Positions 14,561 through 26,645 of a stretch of 64,000 bases of DNA are shown here, in pieces. Below the pieces are notes generated by a model. It had not been told where the DNA came from. It saw only the letters and a program-made list of their open reading frames with translations, and made no database searches. The stretch lies in contig NC_080731.1 of assembly GCF_019097595.1 (NCBI RefSeq), positions 18,888,071 to 18,952,070 of the forward strand. The letters run 5' to 3'. The translations under genes were made by a program, and so were the position numbers. The DNA comes from Hemibagrus wyckioides. Lineage: Eukaryota; Chordata; Actinopteri; Siluriformes; Bagridae. Numbering within the stretch: position 1 is the stretch's first letter; every line of letters starts with the position of its first letter.

Positions 14561-16028
14561 ACATTATTGTGTACATTATTGTGTTATGTACATTGTTGTG
14601 TTATGTACATTATTGTGTTATGTACATTATTGTGTTTTGTACATTGTTGTGTTGTGTACATTGTTGTGTTATGTACATTATGGTGTTGTGTACATTATTG
14701 TGTTATGTACATTATTGTGTACATTATTGTGTACATTATTGTGTTATGTACATTGTTGTGTTATGTACATTATTGTGTTATGTACATTATTGTGTTTTGT
14801 ACATTATTGTGTACATTATTGTGTTATGTACATTATTGTGTTATGTACATTATTGTGTTATGTACATTATTGTGTACATTATTGTGTACATTATTGTGTT
14901 ATGTACATTATTGTGTACATTATTGTGTACATTATTGTGTTGTGTACATTATTGTGTTATGTACATTATTGTGTTATGTACATTATTGTGTACATTATTG
15001 TGTTGTGTACATTATTGTATTATGTACATTATTGTGTTATGTACATTATTGTGTACATTATTGTGTTATGTACATTGTTGTTTTATGTACATTATTGTGT
15101 ACATTATTGTGTTATGTACATTATTGTGTTATGTACATTATTGTGTACATTATTGTGTACATTATTGTGTTGTGTACATTATTGTATTATGTACATTATT
15201 GTGTTATGTACATTATTGTGTACATTATTGTGTTATGTACATTGTTGTTTTATGTACATTCTTGTGTTATGTACATTATTGTGTTATGTACATTATTGTG
15301 TACATTATTGTGTTATGTACATTATTGTGTTATGTACATTATTGTGTACATTATTGTGTTATGTACATTGTTGTTTTATGTACATTCTTGTGTTATGTAC
15401 ATTATTGTGTTATGTACATTATTGTGTACATTATTGTGTTATGTACATTGTTGTTTTATGTACATTCTTGTGTTATGTACATTATTGTGTTATGTACATT
15501 ATTGTGTTATGTACATTATTGTGTACATTATTGTGTTATGTACATTATTGTGTTATGTACATTATTGTGTACATTATTGTGTTGTGTACATTGTTGTTTT
15601 ATGTACATTATTGTGTTATGTACATTATTGTGTACATTATTGTGTTATGTACATTATTGTGTACATTATTTTGTTGTGTACATTATTGTGTTATGTACAT
15701 TATTGTGTTGTGTACATTGTTGTGTTATGTACATTATTGTGTTATGTACATTATTGTGTTATGTACATTATTGTGTACATTATTGTGTTATGTACATTAT
15801 TGTGTTATGTACATTATTGTGTACATTATTGTGTTATGTACATTATTGTGTTATGTACATTATTGTGTTGTGTACATTGTTGTTTTATGTACATTCTTGT
15901 GTTATGTACATTATTGTGTTATGTACATTATTGTGTACATTATTTTGTTGTGTACATTATTGTGTTATGTACATTATTGTGTTGTGTACATTGTTGTGTT
16001 ATGTACATTATTGTGTTATGTACATTAT
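13501..16028 (+). repeat. Higher-order block, left copy of the ~5.9-kb doublet
   Basis: The block matches 19381-21908 at a constant offset of 5880. Only isolated differences were seen, for example GTGTGCATT at 13658 against GTGTACATT, and ATTATT against ATTAAT near 14578/20458. It includes rare markers such as TACACTATTGTATTG and TTATGGTGTTG. The match ends abruptly at 16028/21908. Confidence 0.85.
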
Positions 16029-16699
16029 TGTGTTATGTACATTATTGTGTTGTGTACATTGTTGTGTTATGTACATTATTGTGTTATGTACATTATTGTG
16101 TTATGTACATTATTGTGTACATTATTGTGTTATGTACATTATTGTGTACATTATTTTGTTGTGTACATTATTGTGTTATGTACATTATTGTGTTGTGTAC
16201 ATTGTTGTGTTATGTACATTATTGTGTTATGTACATTATTTTGTACATTATTGTGTTATGTACATTATTGTGTTGTGTACATTGTTGTGTTATGTACATT
16301 ATTGTGTTATGTACATTATTGTGTTATGTACATTATTGTGTACATTATTGTGTACATTATTTTGTTGTGTACATTATTGTGTTATGTACATTATTGTGTT
16401 GTGTACATTATTGTGTTATGTACATTATTGTGTTGTGTACATTGTAGTGTTATGTACATTATTGTGTTGTGTACATTCTTGTGTTATGTACATTATTGTG
16501 TTGTGTACATTATTGTGTTGTGTACATTGTTGTGTTATGTACATTATTGTGTTGTGTACATTATTGTGTTATGTACATTATTGTGTTGTGTACATTGTTG
16601 TGTTATGTACATTATTGTGTACATTATTGTGTTATGTACATTATTGTGTACATTATTGTGTTGTGTACATTATTGTGTTATGTACATTATTGTGTACAT

Positions 16700-18670
16700 T
16701 ATTGTGTTGTGTACATTATTGTGTTATGTACATTATTGTGTTGTGTACATTATTGTGTTATGTACATTATTGTGTTGTGTACATTGTTTTGTTATGTACA
16801 TTATTGTGTTATGTACATTATTGTGTTATGTACATTATTGTGTACATTATTGTGTTATGTACATTATTGTGTTATGTACATTATTGTGTACATTATTGTG
16901 TTATGTACATTATTGTGTTGTGTACATTGTAGTGTTATGTACATTATTGTGTTGTGTACATTGTTGTGTTATGTACATTATTGTGTACATTATTGTGTTG
17001 TGTACATTCTTGTGTTATGTACATTATTGTGTTGTGTACATTATTGTGTTATGTACATTATTGTGTTGTGTACATTGTTGTGTTATGTACATTATTGTGT
17101 TGTGTACATTATTGTGTTATGTACATTATTGTGTTGTGTACATTATTGTGTTATGTACATTATTGTGTTGTGTACATTATTTTGTTGTGTACATTATTGT
17201 GTACATTATTGTGTTGTGTACATTATTGTGTTATGTACATTATTGTGTTGTGTACATTATTGTGTTATGTACATTATTGTGTACATTATTGTGTTATGTA
17301 CATTATTGTGTTGTCTACATTATTGTGTTATGTACATTATTGTGTACATTATTGTGTTATGTACATTATTGTGTTATGTCCATTATTGTATTGTGTACAT
17401 TATTGTGTTATGTACATTATTGTGTTATGTTCATTGTTGTGTTATGTACATTATTGTGTTACGTACATTATTGTGTTATGTACATTATTGTGTACATTAT
17501 TGTGTTATGTACATTATTGTGTTGTGTACATTATTGTGTTATGTACATTATTGTGTACATTATTGTGTTGTGTACATTATTGTGTTATGTACATTATTGT
17601 GTTGTGTACATTATTGTGTTGTGTACATTATTGTGTACATTATTGTGTTGTGTACATTATTGTGTTATGTACATTATTGTGTTATGTTCATTGTTGTGTT
17701 ATGTACATTATTGTGTTACGTACATTATTGTGTTATGTACATTATTGTGTACATTATTGTGTTATGTACATTATTGTGTTGTGTACATTATTGTGTTATG
17801 TACATTATTGTGTACATTATTGTGTTGTGTACATTATTGTGTTATGTACATTATTGTGTTGTGTACATTATTGTGTTATGTACATTATTGTGTTATGTAC
17901 ATTATTGTGTTACGTACATTATTGTGTACATTATTGTGTTATGTACATTATTGTGTTATGTACATTATTGTGTTACGTACATTATTGTGTACATTATTGT
18001 GTTATGTACATTATTGTGTTGTGTACATTATTGTGTTATGTACATTATTGTGTACATTATTGTGTTGTGTACATTATTGTGTTATGTACATTATTGTGTT
18101 GTGTACATTATTGTGTTATGTACATTATTGTGTTATGTACATTATTGTCTTGTGTACATTATTGTGTTATGTACATTATTGTGTTGTGTACATTGTTGTG
18201 TACATTATTGTGTTGTGTACATTATTGTGTTATGTACATTATTGTGTTGTGTACATTGTTGTGTTATGTACATTACTGTGTTATGTACATTATTGTGTTA
18301 TGTACATTATTGTGTACATTATTGTGTTATGTACATTATTGTGTTGTGTACATTATTGTGTACATTATTGTGTTATGTACATTATTGTGTTGTGTCCATT
18401 ATTGTATTGTGTACATTATTGTGTTGTGTACATTATTGTGTTATGTACATTATTGTGTTGTGTACATTATTGTGTTATGTACATTATTGTGTTATGTACA
18501 TTATTGTGTTGTGTACATTATTGTGTTATGTACATTATTGTGTTGTGTACATTATTGTGTTATGTACATTATTGTGTACATTATTGTGTTGTGTACATTG
18601 TTGTGTTGTGTACATTGTTGTGTTATGTACATTGTTGTGTTGTGTACATTATTGTGTACATTATTGTGTT
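16700..18670 (+). repeat. Higher-order block matching 22357-24327
   Basis: Rare units recur at offset 5657, including ATTATTTTGTTG, TTGTCTACATT, TCCATTATTGTATTG, TTACGTACATT and ATTGTCTTGTG. The match breaks where the left copy runs into a 12-mer followed by TTATG and the right copy into TTGTG, near 18670/24327. Confidence 0.8.
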
Positions 18671-18814
18671 ATGTACATTATTGTGTACATTATTGTATTA
18701 TGTACATTATTGTGTTATGTACATTATTGTGTTGTGTACATTATTGTGTTATGTACATTATTGTGTTATGTACATTATTGTGTACATTATTGTATTATGT
18801 ACATTATTGTGTTA

Positions 18815-20440
18815 TTATGTTATGTACATTATTGTGTTGTGTACATTATTGTGTTGTGTACATTATTGTGTTGTGTACATTGTTGTGTTATGTACATTAT
18901 TGTGTTATGTACATTATTGTGTTGTGTACATTGTTGTGTTGTGTACATTATTGTGTTGTGTACATTGTTGTGTTGTGTACATTATTGTGTTATGTACATT
19001 ATTGTGTTGTGTACATTGTTGTGTTGTGTACATTGTTGTGTTATGTACATTATTGTGTTATGTACATTATTGTGTTGTGTACATTGTTGTGTTATGTACA
19101 TTATTGTGTTGTGTACATTGTTGTGTTATGTACATTATTGTGTTGTGTATATTATTGTTTTGTGTACATTATTGTGTTGTGTACATTATTGTGTTGTGTA
19201 CATTATTGTGTTATGTACATTATTGTGTTGTGTACATTATTGTGTTGTGTACATTATTGTGTTGTGTACATTGTTGTGTTGTGTACATTATTGTGTTGTG
19301 TACATTATTGTGTTATGTACATTATTGTGTTGTGTACATTATTGTGTTGTGTACATTGTTGTGTTGTGTACATTATTGTGTTGTGTACATTATTGTGTTA
19401 TGTACATTATTGTGTTGTGTACATTATTGTGTTATGTACATTATTGTGTTGTGTACATTATTGTGTTGTGTACATTATTGTGTTATGTACATTATTGTGT
19501 TGTGTACATTGTTGTGTTGTGTACATTATTGTGTTGTGTACATTATTGTGTTATGTACATTATTGTGTTGTGTACATTATTGTGTTATGTACATTATTGT
19601 GTTGTGTACATTATTGTGTTATGTACATTATTGTGTTGTGTACATTATTGTGTTATGTACATTATTGTGTTGTGTACATTGTTGTGTTATGTACATTATT
19701 GTGTTGTGTACATTGTTGTGTTATGTACATTATTGTGTTGTGTACATTATTGTGTTGTGTACATTATTGTGTTATGTACATTATTGTGTTGTGTACATTA
19801 TTGTGTTATGTACATTATTGTGTTGTGTACATTGTTGTGTTATGTACATTATTGTGTTGTGTACATTGTTGTGTTATGTACATTGTTGTGTTGTGTACAT
19901 TATTGTGTTGTGTGCATTATTGTGTTATGTACATTATTGTGTTGTGTACATTATTGTGTTATGTACATTATTGTGTTGTGTACATTATTGTGTTATGTAC
20001 ATTATTGTGTTGTGTACATTGTTGTGTTATGTACATTATTGTGTTGTGTACATTATTGTGTTACGTACATTATTGTGTTGTGTACATTGTTGTGTTATGT
20101 ACATTATTGTGTTGTGTACATTATTGTGTTGTGTACATTGTTGTGTTATGTACACTATTGTATTGTGTACATTATTGTGTTGTGTACATTGTTGTGTTAT
20201 GTACACTATTGTATTGTGTACATTATTGTGTTGTGTACATTATTGTGTTGTGTACATTATTGTGTTGTGTACATTGTTGTGTTGTGTACATTATTGTGTT
20301 ATGTACATTATGGTGTTGTGTACATTATTGTGTTATGTACATTGTTGTGTTTTGTACATTGTTGTGTTGTGTACATTATTGTGTTGTGTACATTATTGTG
20401 TTATGTACATTATGGTGTTGTGTACATTATTGTGTTATGT
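18815..20440 (+). repeat. Second sub-block made only of 17-bp units
   Basis: This is the counterpart of the block at 12965-14560. It also starts at a TTATTATGTTATG variant and ends at a 12-mer near 20448. The right-hand 1.1 kb is nearly identical to its counterpart at an offset of 5880. Confidence 0.75.
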
Positions 20441-21908
20441 ACATTATTGTGTACATTAATGTGTTATGTACATTGTTGTGTTATGTACATTATTGTGTTA
20501 TGTACATTATTGTGTTTTGTACATTGTTGTGTTGTGTACATTGTTGTGTTATGTACATTATGGTGTTGTGTACATTATTGTGTTATGTACATTATTGTGT
20601 ACATTATTGTGTACATTATTGTGTTATGTACATTGTTGTGTTATGTACATTATTGTGTTATGTACATTATTGTGTTTTGTACATTATTGTGTACATTATT
20701 GTGTTATGTACATTATTGTGTTATGTACATTATTGTGTTATGTACATTATTGTGTACATTATTGTGTACATTATTGTGTTATGTACATTATTGTGTACAT
20801 TATTGTGTACATTATTGTGTTGTGTACATTATTGTGTTATGTACATTATTGTGTTATGTACATTATTGTGTACATTATTGTGTTGTGTACATTATTGTAT
20901 TATGTACATTATTGTGTTATGTACATTATTGTGTACATTATTGTGTTATGTACATTGTTGTTTTATGTACATTATTGTGTACATTATTGTGTTATGTACA
21001 TTATTGTGTTATGTACATTATTGTGTACATTATTGTGTACATTATTGTGTTGTGTACATTATTGTATTATGTACATTATTGTGTTATGTACATTATTGTG
21101 TACATTATTGTGTTATGTACATTGTTGTTTTATGTACATTCTTGTGTTATGTACATTATTGTGTTATGTACATTATTGTGTACATTATTGTGTTATGTAC
21201 ATTATTGTGTTATGTACATTATTGTGTACATTATTGTGTTATGTACATTGTTGTTTTATGTACATTCTTGTGTTATGTACATTATTGTGTTATGTACATT
21301 ATTGTGTACATTATTGTGTTATGTACATTGTTGTTTTATGTACATTCTTGTGTTATGTACATTATTGTGTTATGTACATTATTGTGTTATGTACATTATT
21401 GTGTACATTATTGTGTTATGTACATTATTGTGTTATGTACATTATTGTGTACATTATTGTGTTGTGTACATTGTTGTTTTATGTACATTATTGTGTTATG
21501 TACATTATTGTGTACATTATTGTGTTATGTACATTATTGTGTACATTATTTTGTTGTGTACATTATTGTGTTATGTACATTATTGTGTTGTGTACATTGT
21601 TGTGTTATGTACATTATTGTGTTATGTACATTATTGTGTTATGTACATTATTGTGTACATTATTGTGTTATGTACATTATTGTGTTATGTACATTATTGT
21701 GTACATTATTGTGTTATGTACATTATTGTGTTATGTACATTATTGTGTTGTGTACATTGTTGTTTTATGTACATTCTTGTGTTATGTACATTATTGTGTT
21801 ATGTACATTATTGTGTACATTATTTTGTTGTGTACATTATTGTGTTATGTACATTATTGTGTTGTGTACATTGTTGTGTTATGTACATTATTGTGTTATG
21901 TACATTAT
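19381..21908 (+). repeat. Higher-order block, right copy of the ~5.9-kb doublet
   Basis: This is the right copy of 13501-16028 at offset 5880. After 21908 the copies diverge and then realign at offset 5657 (16700-18670 against 22357-24327), so the right repeat is 223 bases shorter between the two matches. Confidence 0.85.
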
Positions 21909-21989
21909 TTTGTACATTATTGTGTTATGTACATTATTGTGTTGTGTACATTGTTGTGTTATGTACATTATTGTGTTATGTACATTATT

Positions 21990-22235
21990 GTGTTGTGTAC
22001 ATTATTGTTATGTACATTATTGTGTTGTGTACATTGTTGTGTTATGTACATTATTGTGTTGTGTACATTATTGTTATGTACATTATTGTGTTGTGTACAT
22101 TATTGTTATGTACATTATTGTGTTGTGTACATTATTGTTATGTACATTATTGTGTTGTGTACATTATTGTGTTGTGTACATTGTTGTGTTATGTACATTA
22201 TTGTGTTGTGTACATTATTGTTATGTACATTATTG
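21990..22235 (+). repeat. Local expansion of a 15-bp variant unit
   Basis: Units TACATTATTGTTATG (15 bases, a TG deletion from the 17-mer) recur about five times between normal 17-mers here. I did not notice this unit elsewhere in the window. It lies where the two 5.9-kb higher-order copies differ. Confidence 0.8.
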
Positions 22236-22356
22236 TGTTGTGTACATTATTGTGTTGTGTACATTGTTGTGTTATGTACATTATTGTGTTATGTACATTA
22301 TTGTGTACATTATTGTGTTGTGTACATTATTGTGTTATGTACATTATTGTGTACAT

Positions 22357-24327
22357 TATTGTGTTGTGTACATTATTGTGTTATGTACATTATTGTGTTG
22401 TGTACATTATTGTGTTATGTACATTATTGTGTTGTGTACATTGTTTTGTTATGTACATTATTGTGTTATGTACATTATTGTGTTATGTACATTATTGTGT
22501 ACATTATTGTGTTATGTACATTATTGTGTTATGTACATTATTGTGTACATTATTGTGTTATGTACATTATTGTGTTGTGTACATTGTAGTGTTATGTACA
22601 TTATTGTGTTGTGTACATTGTTGTGTTATGTACATTATTGTGTACATTATTGTGTTGTGTACATTCTTGTGTTATGTACATTATTGTGTTGTGTACATTA
22701 TTGTGTTATGTACATTATTGTGTTGTGTACATTGTTGTGTTATGTACATTATTGTGTTGTGTACATTATTGTGTTATGTACATTATTGTGTTGTGTACAT
22801 TATTGTGTTATGTACATTATTGTGTTGTGTACATTATTTTGTTGTGTACATTATTGTGTACATTATTGTGTTGTGTACATTATTGTGTTATGTACATTAT
22901 TGTGTTGTGTACATTATTGTGTTATGTACATTATTGTGTACATTATTGTGTTATGTACATTATTGTGTTGTCTACATTATTGTGTTATGTACATTATTGT
23001 GTACATTATTGTGTTATGTACATTATTGTGTTGTGTCCATTATTGTATTGTGTACATTATTGTGTTATGTACATTATTGTGTTATGTTCATTGTTGTGTT
23101 ATGTACATTATTGTGTTACGTACATTATTGTGTTATGTACATTATTGTGTACATTATTGTGTTATGTACATTATTGTGTTGTGTACATTATTGTGTTATG
23201 TACATTATTGTGTACATTATTGTGTTGTGTACATTATTGTGTTATGTACATTATTGTGTTGTGTACATTATTGTGTTGTGTACATTATTGTGTACATTAT
23301 TGTGTTGTGTACATTATTGTGTTATGTACATTATTGTGTTATGTTCATTGTTGTGTTATGTACATTATTGTGTTACGTACATTATTGTGTTATGTACATT
23401 ATTGTGTACATTATTGTGTTATGTACATTATTGTGTTGTGTACATTATTGTGTTATGTACATTATTGTGTACATTATTGTGTTGTGTACATTATTGTGTT
23501 ATGTACATTATTGTGTTGTGTACATTATTGTGTTGTGTACATTATTGTGTTATGTACATTATTGTGTTATGTACATTATTGTGTACATTATTGTGTTATG
23601 TACATTATTGTGTTATGTACATTATTGTGTTACGTACATTATTGTGTACATTATTGTGTTATGTACATTATTGTGTTGTGTACATTATTGTGTTATGTAC
23701 ATTATTGTGTACATTATTGTGTTGTGTACATTATTGTGTTATGTACATTATTGTGTTGTGTACATTATTGTGTTATGTACATTATTGTGTTATGTACATT
23801 ATTGTCTTGTGTACATTATTGTGTTATGTACATTATTGTGTTGTGTACATTGTTGTGTACATTATTGTGTTGTGTACATTATTGTGTTATGTACATTATT
23901 GTGTTGTGTACATTGTTGTGTTATGTACATTACTGTGTTATGTACATTATTGTGTTATGTACATTATTGTGTACATTATTGTGTTATGTACATTATTGTG
24001 TTGTGTACATTATTGTGTACATTATTGTGTTATGTACATTATTGTGTTGTGTCCATTATTGTATTGTGTACATTATTGTGTTGTGTACATTATTGTGTTA
24101 TGTACATTATTGTGTTGTGTACATTATTGTGTTATGTACATTATTGTGTTATGTACATTATTGTGTTGTGTACATTATTGTGTTATGTACATTATTGTGT
24201 TGTGTACATTATTGTGTTATGTACATTATTGTGTACATTATTGTGTTGTGTACATTGTTGTGTTGTGTACATTGTTGTGTTATGTACATTGTTGTGTTGT
24301 GTACATTATTGTGTACATTATTGTGTT
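22357..24327 (+). repeat. Higher-order block, right copy of 16700-18670
   Basis: This is the right copy of the offset-5657 pair. It ends about 140 bases before the boundary between array A and unique sequence. Confidence 0.8.
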
Positions 24328-24464
24328 GTGTACATTGTTGTGTTGTGTACATTGTTGTGTTATGTACATTATTGTGTTATGTACATTGTTGTATTGTCTA
24401 CATTGTTGTGTTATGTACATTGTTGTGTTGTGTACATTATTGTGTTGTGTACATTATTGTGTTG

Positions 24465-24794
24465 TTAAATAATAAATAGCAACAATAAAAAAATCAGTAA
24501 CTAAATTTGACTATTTATGCTGTTATCATTCAACCCTGCCATTACTGTAGGGTATCTAAGTGTGTGTCCAAAGCATCTGCAGAAGTGTGTCAGGAATAAG
24601 AAGTACAGAGGTTTCCAGATGTGATTACTTTCTTAAAATGGTGGTTAAATAGGAGAATAAGCTGACTGATCAAATCACTCAAATCACATACAACATACTC
24701 AGTAAAGTATTATTATTATTAGTAGTAGTAGTATCTTTTGTCCTTCGGTGTTAAATAGGACAAAAATGATCTCCACATGTGATTTATCTCATCA
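24465..24794. other. Unique sequence: array edge and 3' flank of downstream ISG15-like gene
   Basis: The satellite stops within a few bases at TTAAATAATAAATAG. The rest is ordinary AT-rich unique DNA with a short ATT/AGT trinucleotide run at 24707-24733. It should hold the 3' UTR of the minus-strand gene that ends at 24795. I find no canonical AATAAA on the minus strand close to the stop; AATAAT-type hexamers lie in the trinucleotide run. Confidence 0.6.
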
Positions 24795-25256
24795 CTATCC
24801 ACGCAGACGGAGGGTCAAATAAATGGTGCTTTCTGGACCAATGCCGTAATCCTGCAGCTTCCTGCCAGAGTCCAGCTGTCTACCGCTGAAGATCAGCCGC
24901 TGCTGGTCCTCTGGTATTCCTTCTTTTTGGCGGACCTTTCTCATCAACTGATCGACGGTCTCTTCATCAGTAATGTCATATGTCTTCGTCTGCCCCTTCT
25001 CATTCTTCACGAACACCTGAAGTGGTACGGGAGCCATGGAGATCAGCAGCATCACGGTGGCTCCTGAACTCAATCCGTATTGGCTCACAGTCTTCTGGTC
25101 ATTGTCCAGGATCTGACCACTGGCTGAAAGCTTCAGGCCTGAGACCCTTGCCCCAAAGTGAGGGGCAATGTGCTGCTTCAGTTCACCGATGGTGGTACTT
25201 GGCAGAACATTCACATGCTTCGTTTTTACAGTTATGTCTGTGACGAAGAGCTCCAT
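24795..25256 (-). CDS. ISG15-like tandem ubiquitin-like protein, copy A (lacks terminal Gly)
   Basis: This codes for a 153-residue protein with two ubiquitin-like domains, at about residues 1-73 and 78-153, joined by a PVPLQ hinge. The second domain is clearly ubiquitin-like (IFSGRQL followed by LQDYGI) and ends LRLRG. Length and layout match fish ISG15, an interferon-induced modifier that is conjugated to proteins through a C-terminal LRLRGG and can also act unconjugated. Here the codon after the first glycine is TAG, so the diglycine is incomplete; conjugation should fail unless readthrough or RNA differences restore it. The start is the first ATG of exon 2 in a good context (AACAATGG). A splice acceptor (AG then GTCATC) lies 20 bases upstream and a matching donor at 26427. 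A close paralog lies 6.3 kb upstream on the same strand. The domain reading is secure; ISG15 is the best assignment, but another ubiquitin-like family member is possible. Confidence 0.88.
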   Translation of the reverse strand: MELFVTDITVKTKHVNVLPSTTIGELKQHIAPHFGARVSGLKLSASGQILDNDQKTVSQYGLSSGATVMLLISMAPVPLQVFVKNEKGQTKTYDITDEETVDQLMRKVRQKEGIPEDQQRLIFSGRQLDSGRKLQDYGIGPESTIYLTLRLRG

Positions 25257-25277
25257 TGTTTTTTCCTTATTGATGAC

Positions 25278-26427
25278 CTGTGTCTAAAAAAAGCCAAAGA
25301 TACAGATTTATTCAAATATTTTACTTGACCTATCATCAATAACCATTTTTACAGAAGCTATGAGACAAATATAAATAACAAATAATGGAAGTTTATTAGC
25401 ACCGATTATCACTGTACAAATAGTTTTGTATTTCTTTTAAATAATTGTGATATAAGTGTTTGCTTTTTACTAGCTAACATTAAAAATGAAGAGACAGAAC
25501 CAGAAGACAGCTGGAGAGATTTGATCAAAGTAAGGCTGCAGGCCCTGATGGTATTAGTCCCAGGGTTCTTAATTCCTGCACTACTCAGCTGTCTGGTATC
25601 CTGAAGTACATCTACAACCTGAGTCAGATGCAGAAAAGGGTAACGGTGCTATGGAAAACATCAAGTACTGATACCTATGAAAGCCACCACATCTGGCTTC
25701 AGAGACTACAGACCAATTTGCTTTGAGGTCACATGTCACAAAGGTGTTGGGGAGAATAGTTTTAGCCCACCTGGTACCACAGGTGAAACCTGCACTGGAC
25801 CTACTCCATGTTTTTTATTTTTATAGGGCCGTCAACACCATCCAACTATTCCTACTGAGTGAGAAGCTGCTTATAATGGGTGTCAGCTCAACCACCATCT
25901 CCTGAATTGCTGACTACCTGTCAGATAGGCCCCAGTTTGTGTGATTGGGGGCCTCACTGTCTGACACAGTGGTCAGTAACAGAGGAGCACCTCAGGGGAC
26001 TGCCCTGTCTCCATTTTTGTTCACTCTATATATCTCAGACGTTCAGGACAACTCTAATTCATGCCACCTGCAGAAGTGTTCTGATGACATTGCAGTGGTG
26101 GGGTGTACAAGGGATGGATTGAGTCAGTGAGGAACAGGAGGTCACTGAACAAACTGCTCTCCATGATGGACAATCCATCTCACCCATGCTACAACACACG
26201 ACAACTGAGTCAACTGAGCTTAATCTCAAAAAGAATCAATCAGAATCATTGTCAAAGATAACGTTACAGGAGATCATTCATACCATTCACAATAACATTA
26301 TGTACTAGTTCACCTGTGTGTGACAGGTGATAACAAATCAGAATCAAAATATAATATTTAACATTTTTAGAATTTATTTTGTATTTATTATTCAAGTACA
26401 CATTATTAAAATGAGAGAAAAACCTAC
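25278..26427 (-). other. Predicted 5'-UTR intron of ISG15-like copy A
   Basis: On the minus strand a consensus donor (AAG then GTAGGT) starts the intron at 26427 and an acceptor (a T-rich tract, then ACACAG before GTCATC) ends it at 25278. The paralog has the same donor sequence and the same GTCAT exon start, which supports both sites. TAG at 25284-25286 is an alternative acceptor six bases earlier. The intron contains a reverse-transcriptase relic in antisense orientation. Confidence 0.7.
25495..26165 (+). pseudogene. Non-LTR retrotransposon reverse-transcriptase relic
   Basis: Broken forward reading frames match the RT domain of a fish LINE of the CR1/L2/Rex type. They show KAAGPDGISPRVL near 25527, then a degraded middle, DYLSDRPQF near 25913, and RGAPQGTALSPFLFTLYISD at about 25980-26040. 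The catalytic box is degraded to CSDDIAVVG near 26078. In-frame stops (for example TGA at 25905) and frameshifts show it is dead. Neither the 5' end nor the endonuclease domain is present. It sits antisense inside the predicted intron of ISG15-like copy A. The clade is my recollection of the motif spacing, not a database result. Confidence 0.85.
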
Positions 26428-26518
26428 CTTAGAGTAAACGATGTACTTTTCTTTGCACAGTCTCCTTTTCCCAGAATCAAAACTGTGTCTCTTTTCCAGC
26501 GGACCGCAATTTAACAAC
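26428..26518 (-). other. Predicted non-coding exon 1 of ISG15-like copy A
   Basis: The exon lies between the predicted start site, about 25-30 bases downstream of a TATA-like element, and the donor at 26427. It contains no ATG on the minus strand, so translation should begin in exon 2. The 5' end is an estimate. Confidence 0.5.
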
Positions 26519-26535
26519 AGATCAACACAACACGG

Positions 26536-26564
26536 CCACGCCCCTTATTTACAATTTAACCAAT
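26536..26564 (-). promoter_or_regulatory. Core promoter of ISG15-like copy A: TATA-like, GC box, CCAAT
   Basis: Read on the minus strand there is a TATA-like TAAATAAG at 26544-26551. A GGGGCGTGG GC/KLF box lies at 26536-26544 and an inverted CCAAT box at 26560-26564. The words CCACGCCCC and CCAATAGGA also occur in the promoter of the upstream paralog, though in a different order relative to TATA. Confidence 0.5.
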
Positions 26565-26645
26565 AGGACATATGGAAAATCTAGCAGAATGAGATCAAGC
26601 ACCGCCCCTACAGTTAAGATTCGTTTTAGGCGTCTTAGTCAGTGG

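Larger units (their letters stand above)
1..24464 (+). repeat. Minisatellite array A (12/17-bp monomers)
   Basis: This is a continuous tandem array running off the left edge of the window. The monomer is TACATTATTGTG (12 bases), alone or followed by TTATG or TTGTG (17 bases). Common variants are ACATTGTTGTG, a C-to-T or G-to-T change in the core, TTAAG tails and TTCATTG cores. The plus strand is T/G-rich (the 17-mer TTATG unit has 9 T, 3 G, 4 A and 1 C) and the consensus has no CpG. No forward frame contains a stop in the consensus, so long cysteine, valine, leucine and tyrosine-rich open frames cover the array on the plus strand. The minus strand is closed by TAA. I see no gene in it. Its right edge against unique DNA is clean. 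Confidence 0.97.

Noticed and set aside
11490..20459. Giant forward open frame of 2989 codons, and dozens of similar ones in both arrays
   Set aside because: All are translations of the stop-free monomer. Overlapping frames are equally open, there are no splice or promoter signals, and the protein is a permuted 17-residue repeat.
1..24464. CRISPR array or telomeric repeat
   Set aside because: Units are contiguous with no unique spacers, no cas genes are present, and the unit is not TTAGGG-like. The context is eukaryotic.
24980..25243. Forward open frame of 87 codons
   Set aside because: It is antisense to the ISG15-like copy A coding exon and has no domain.
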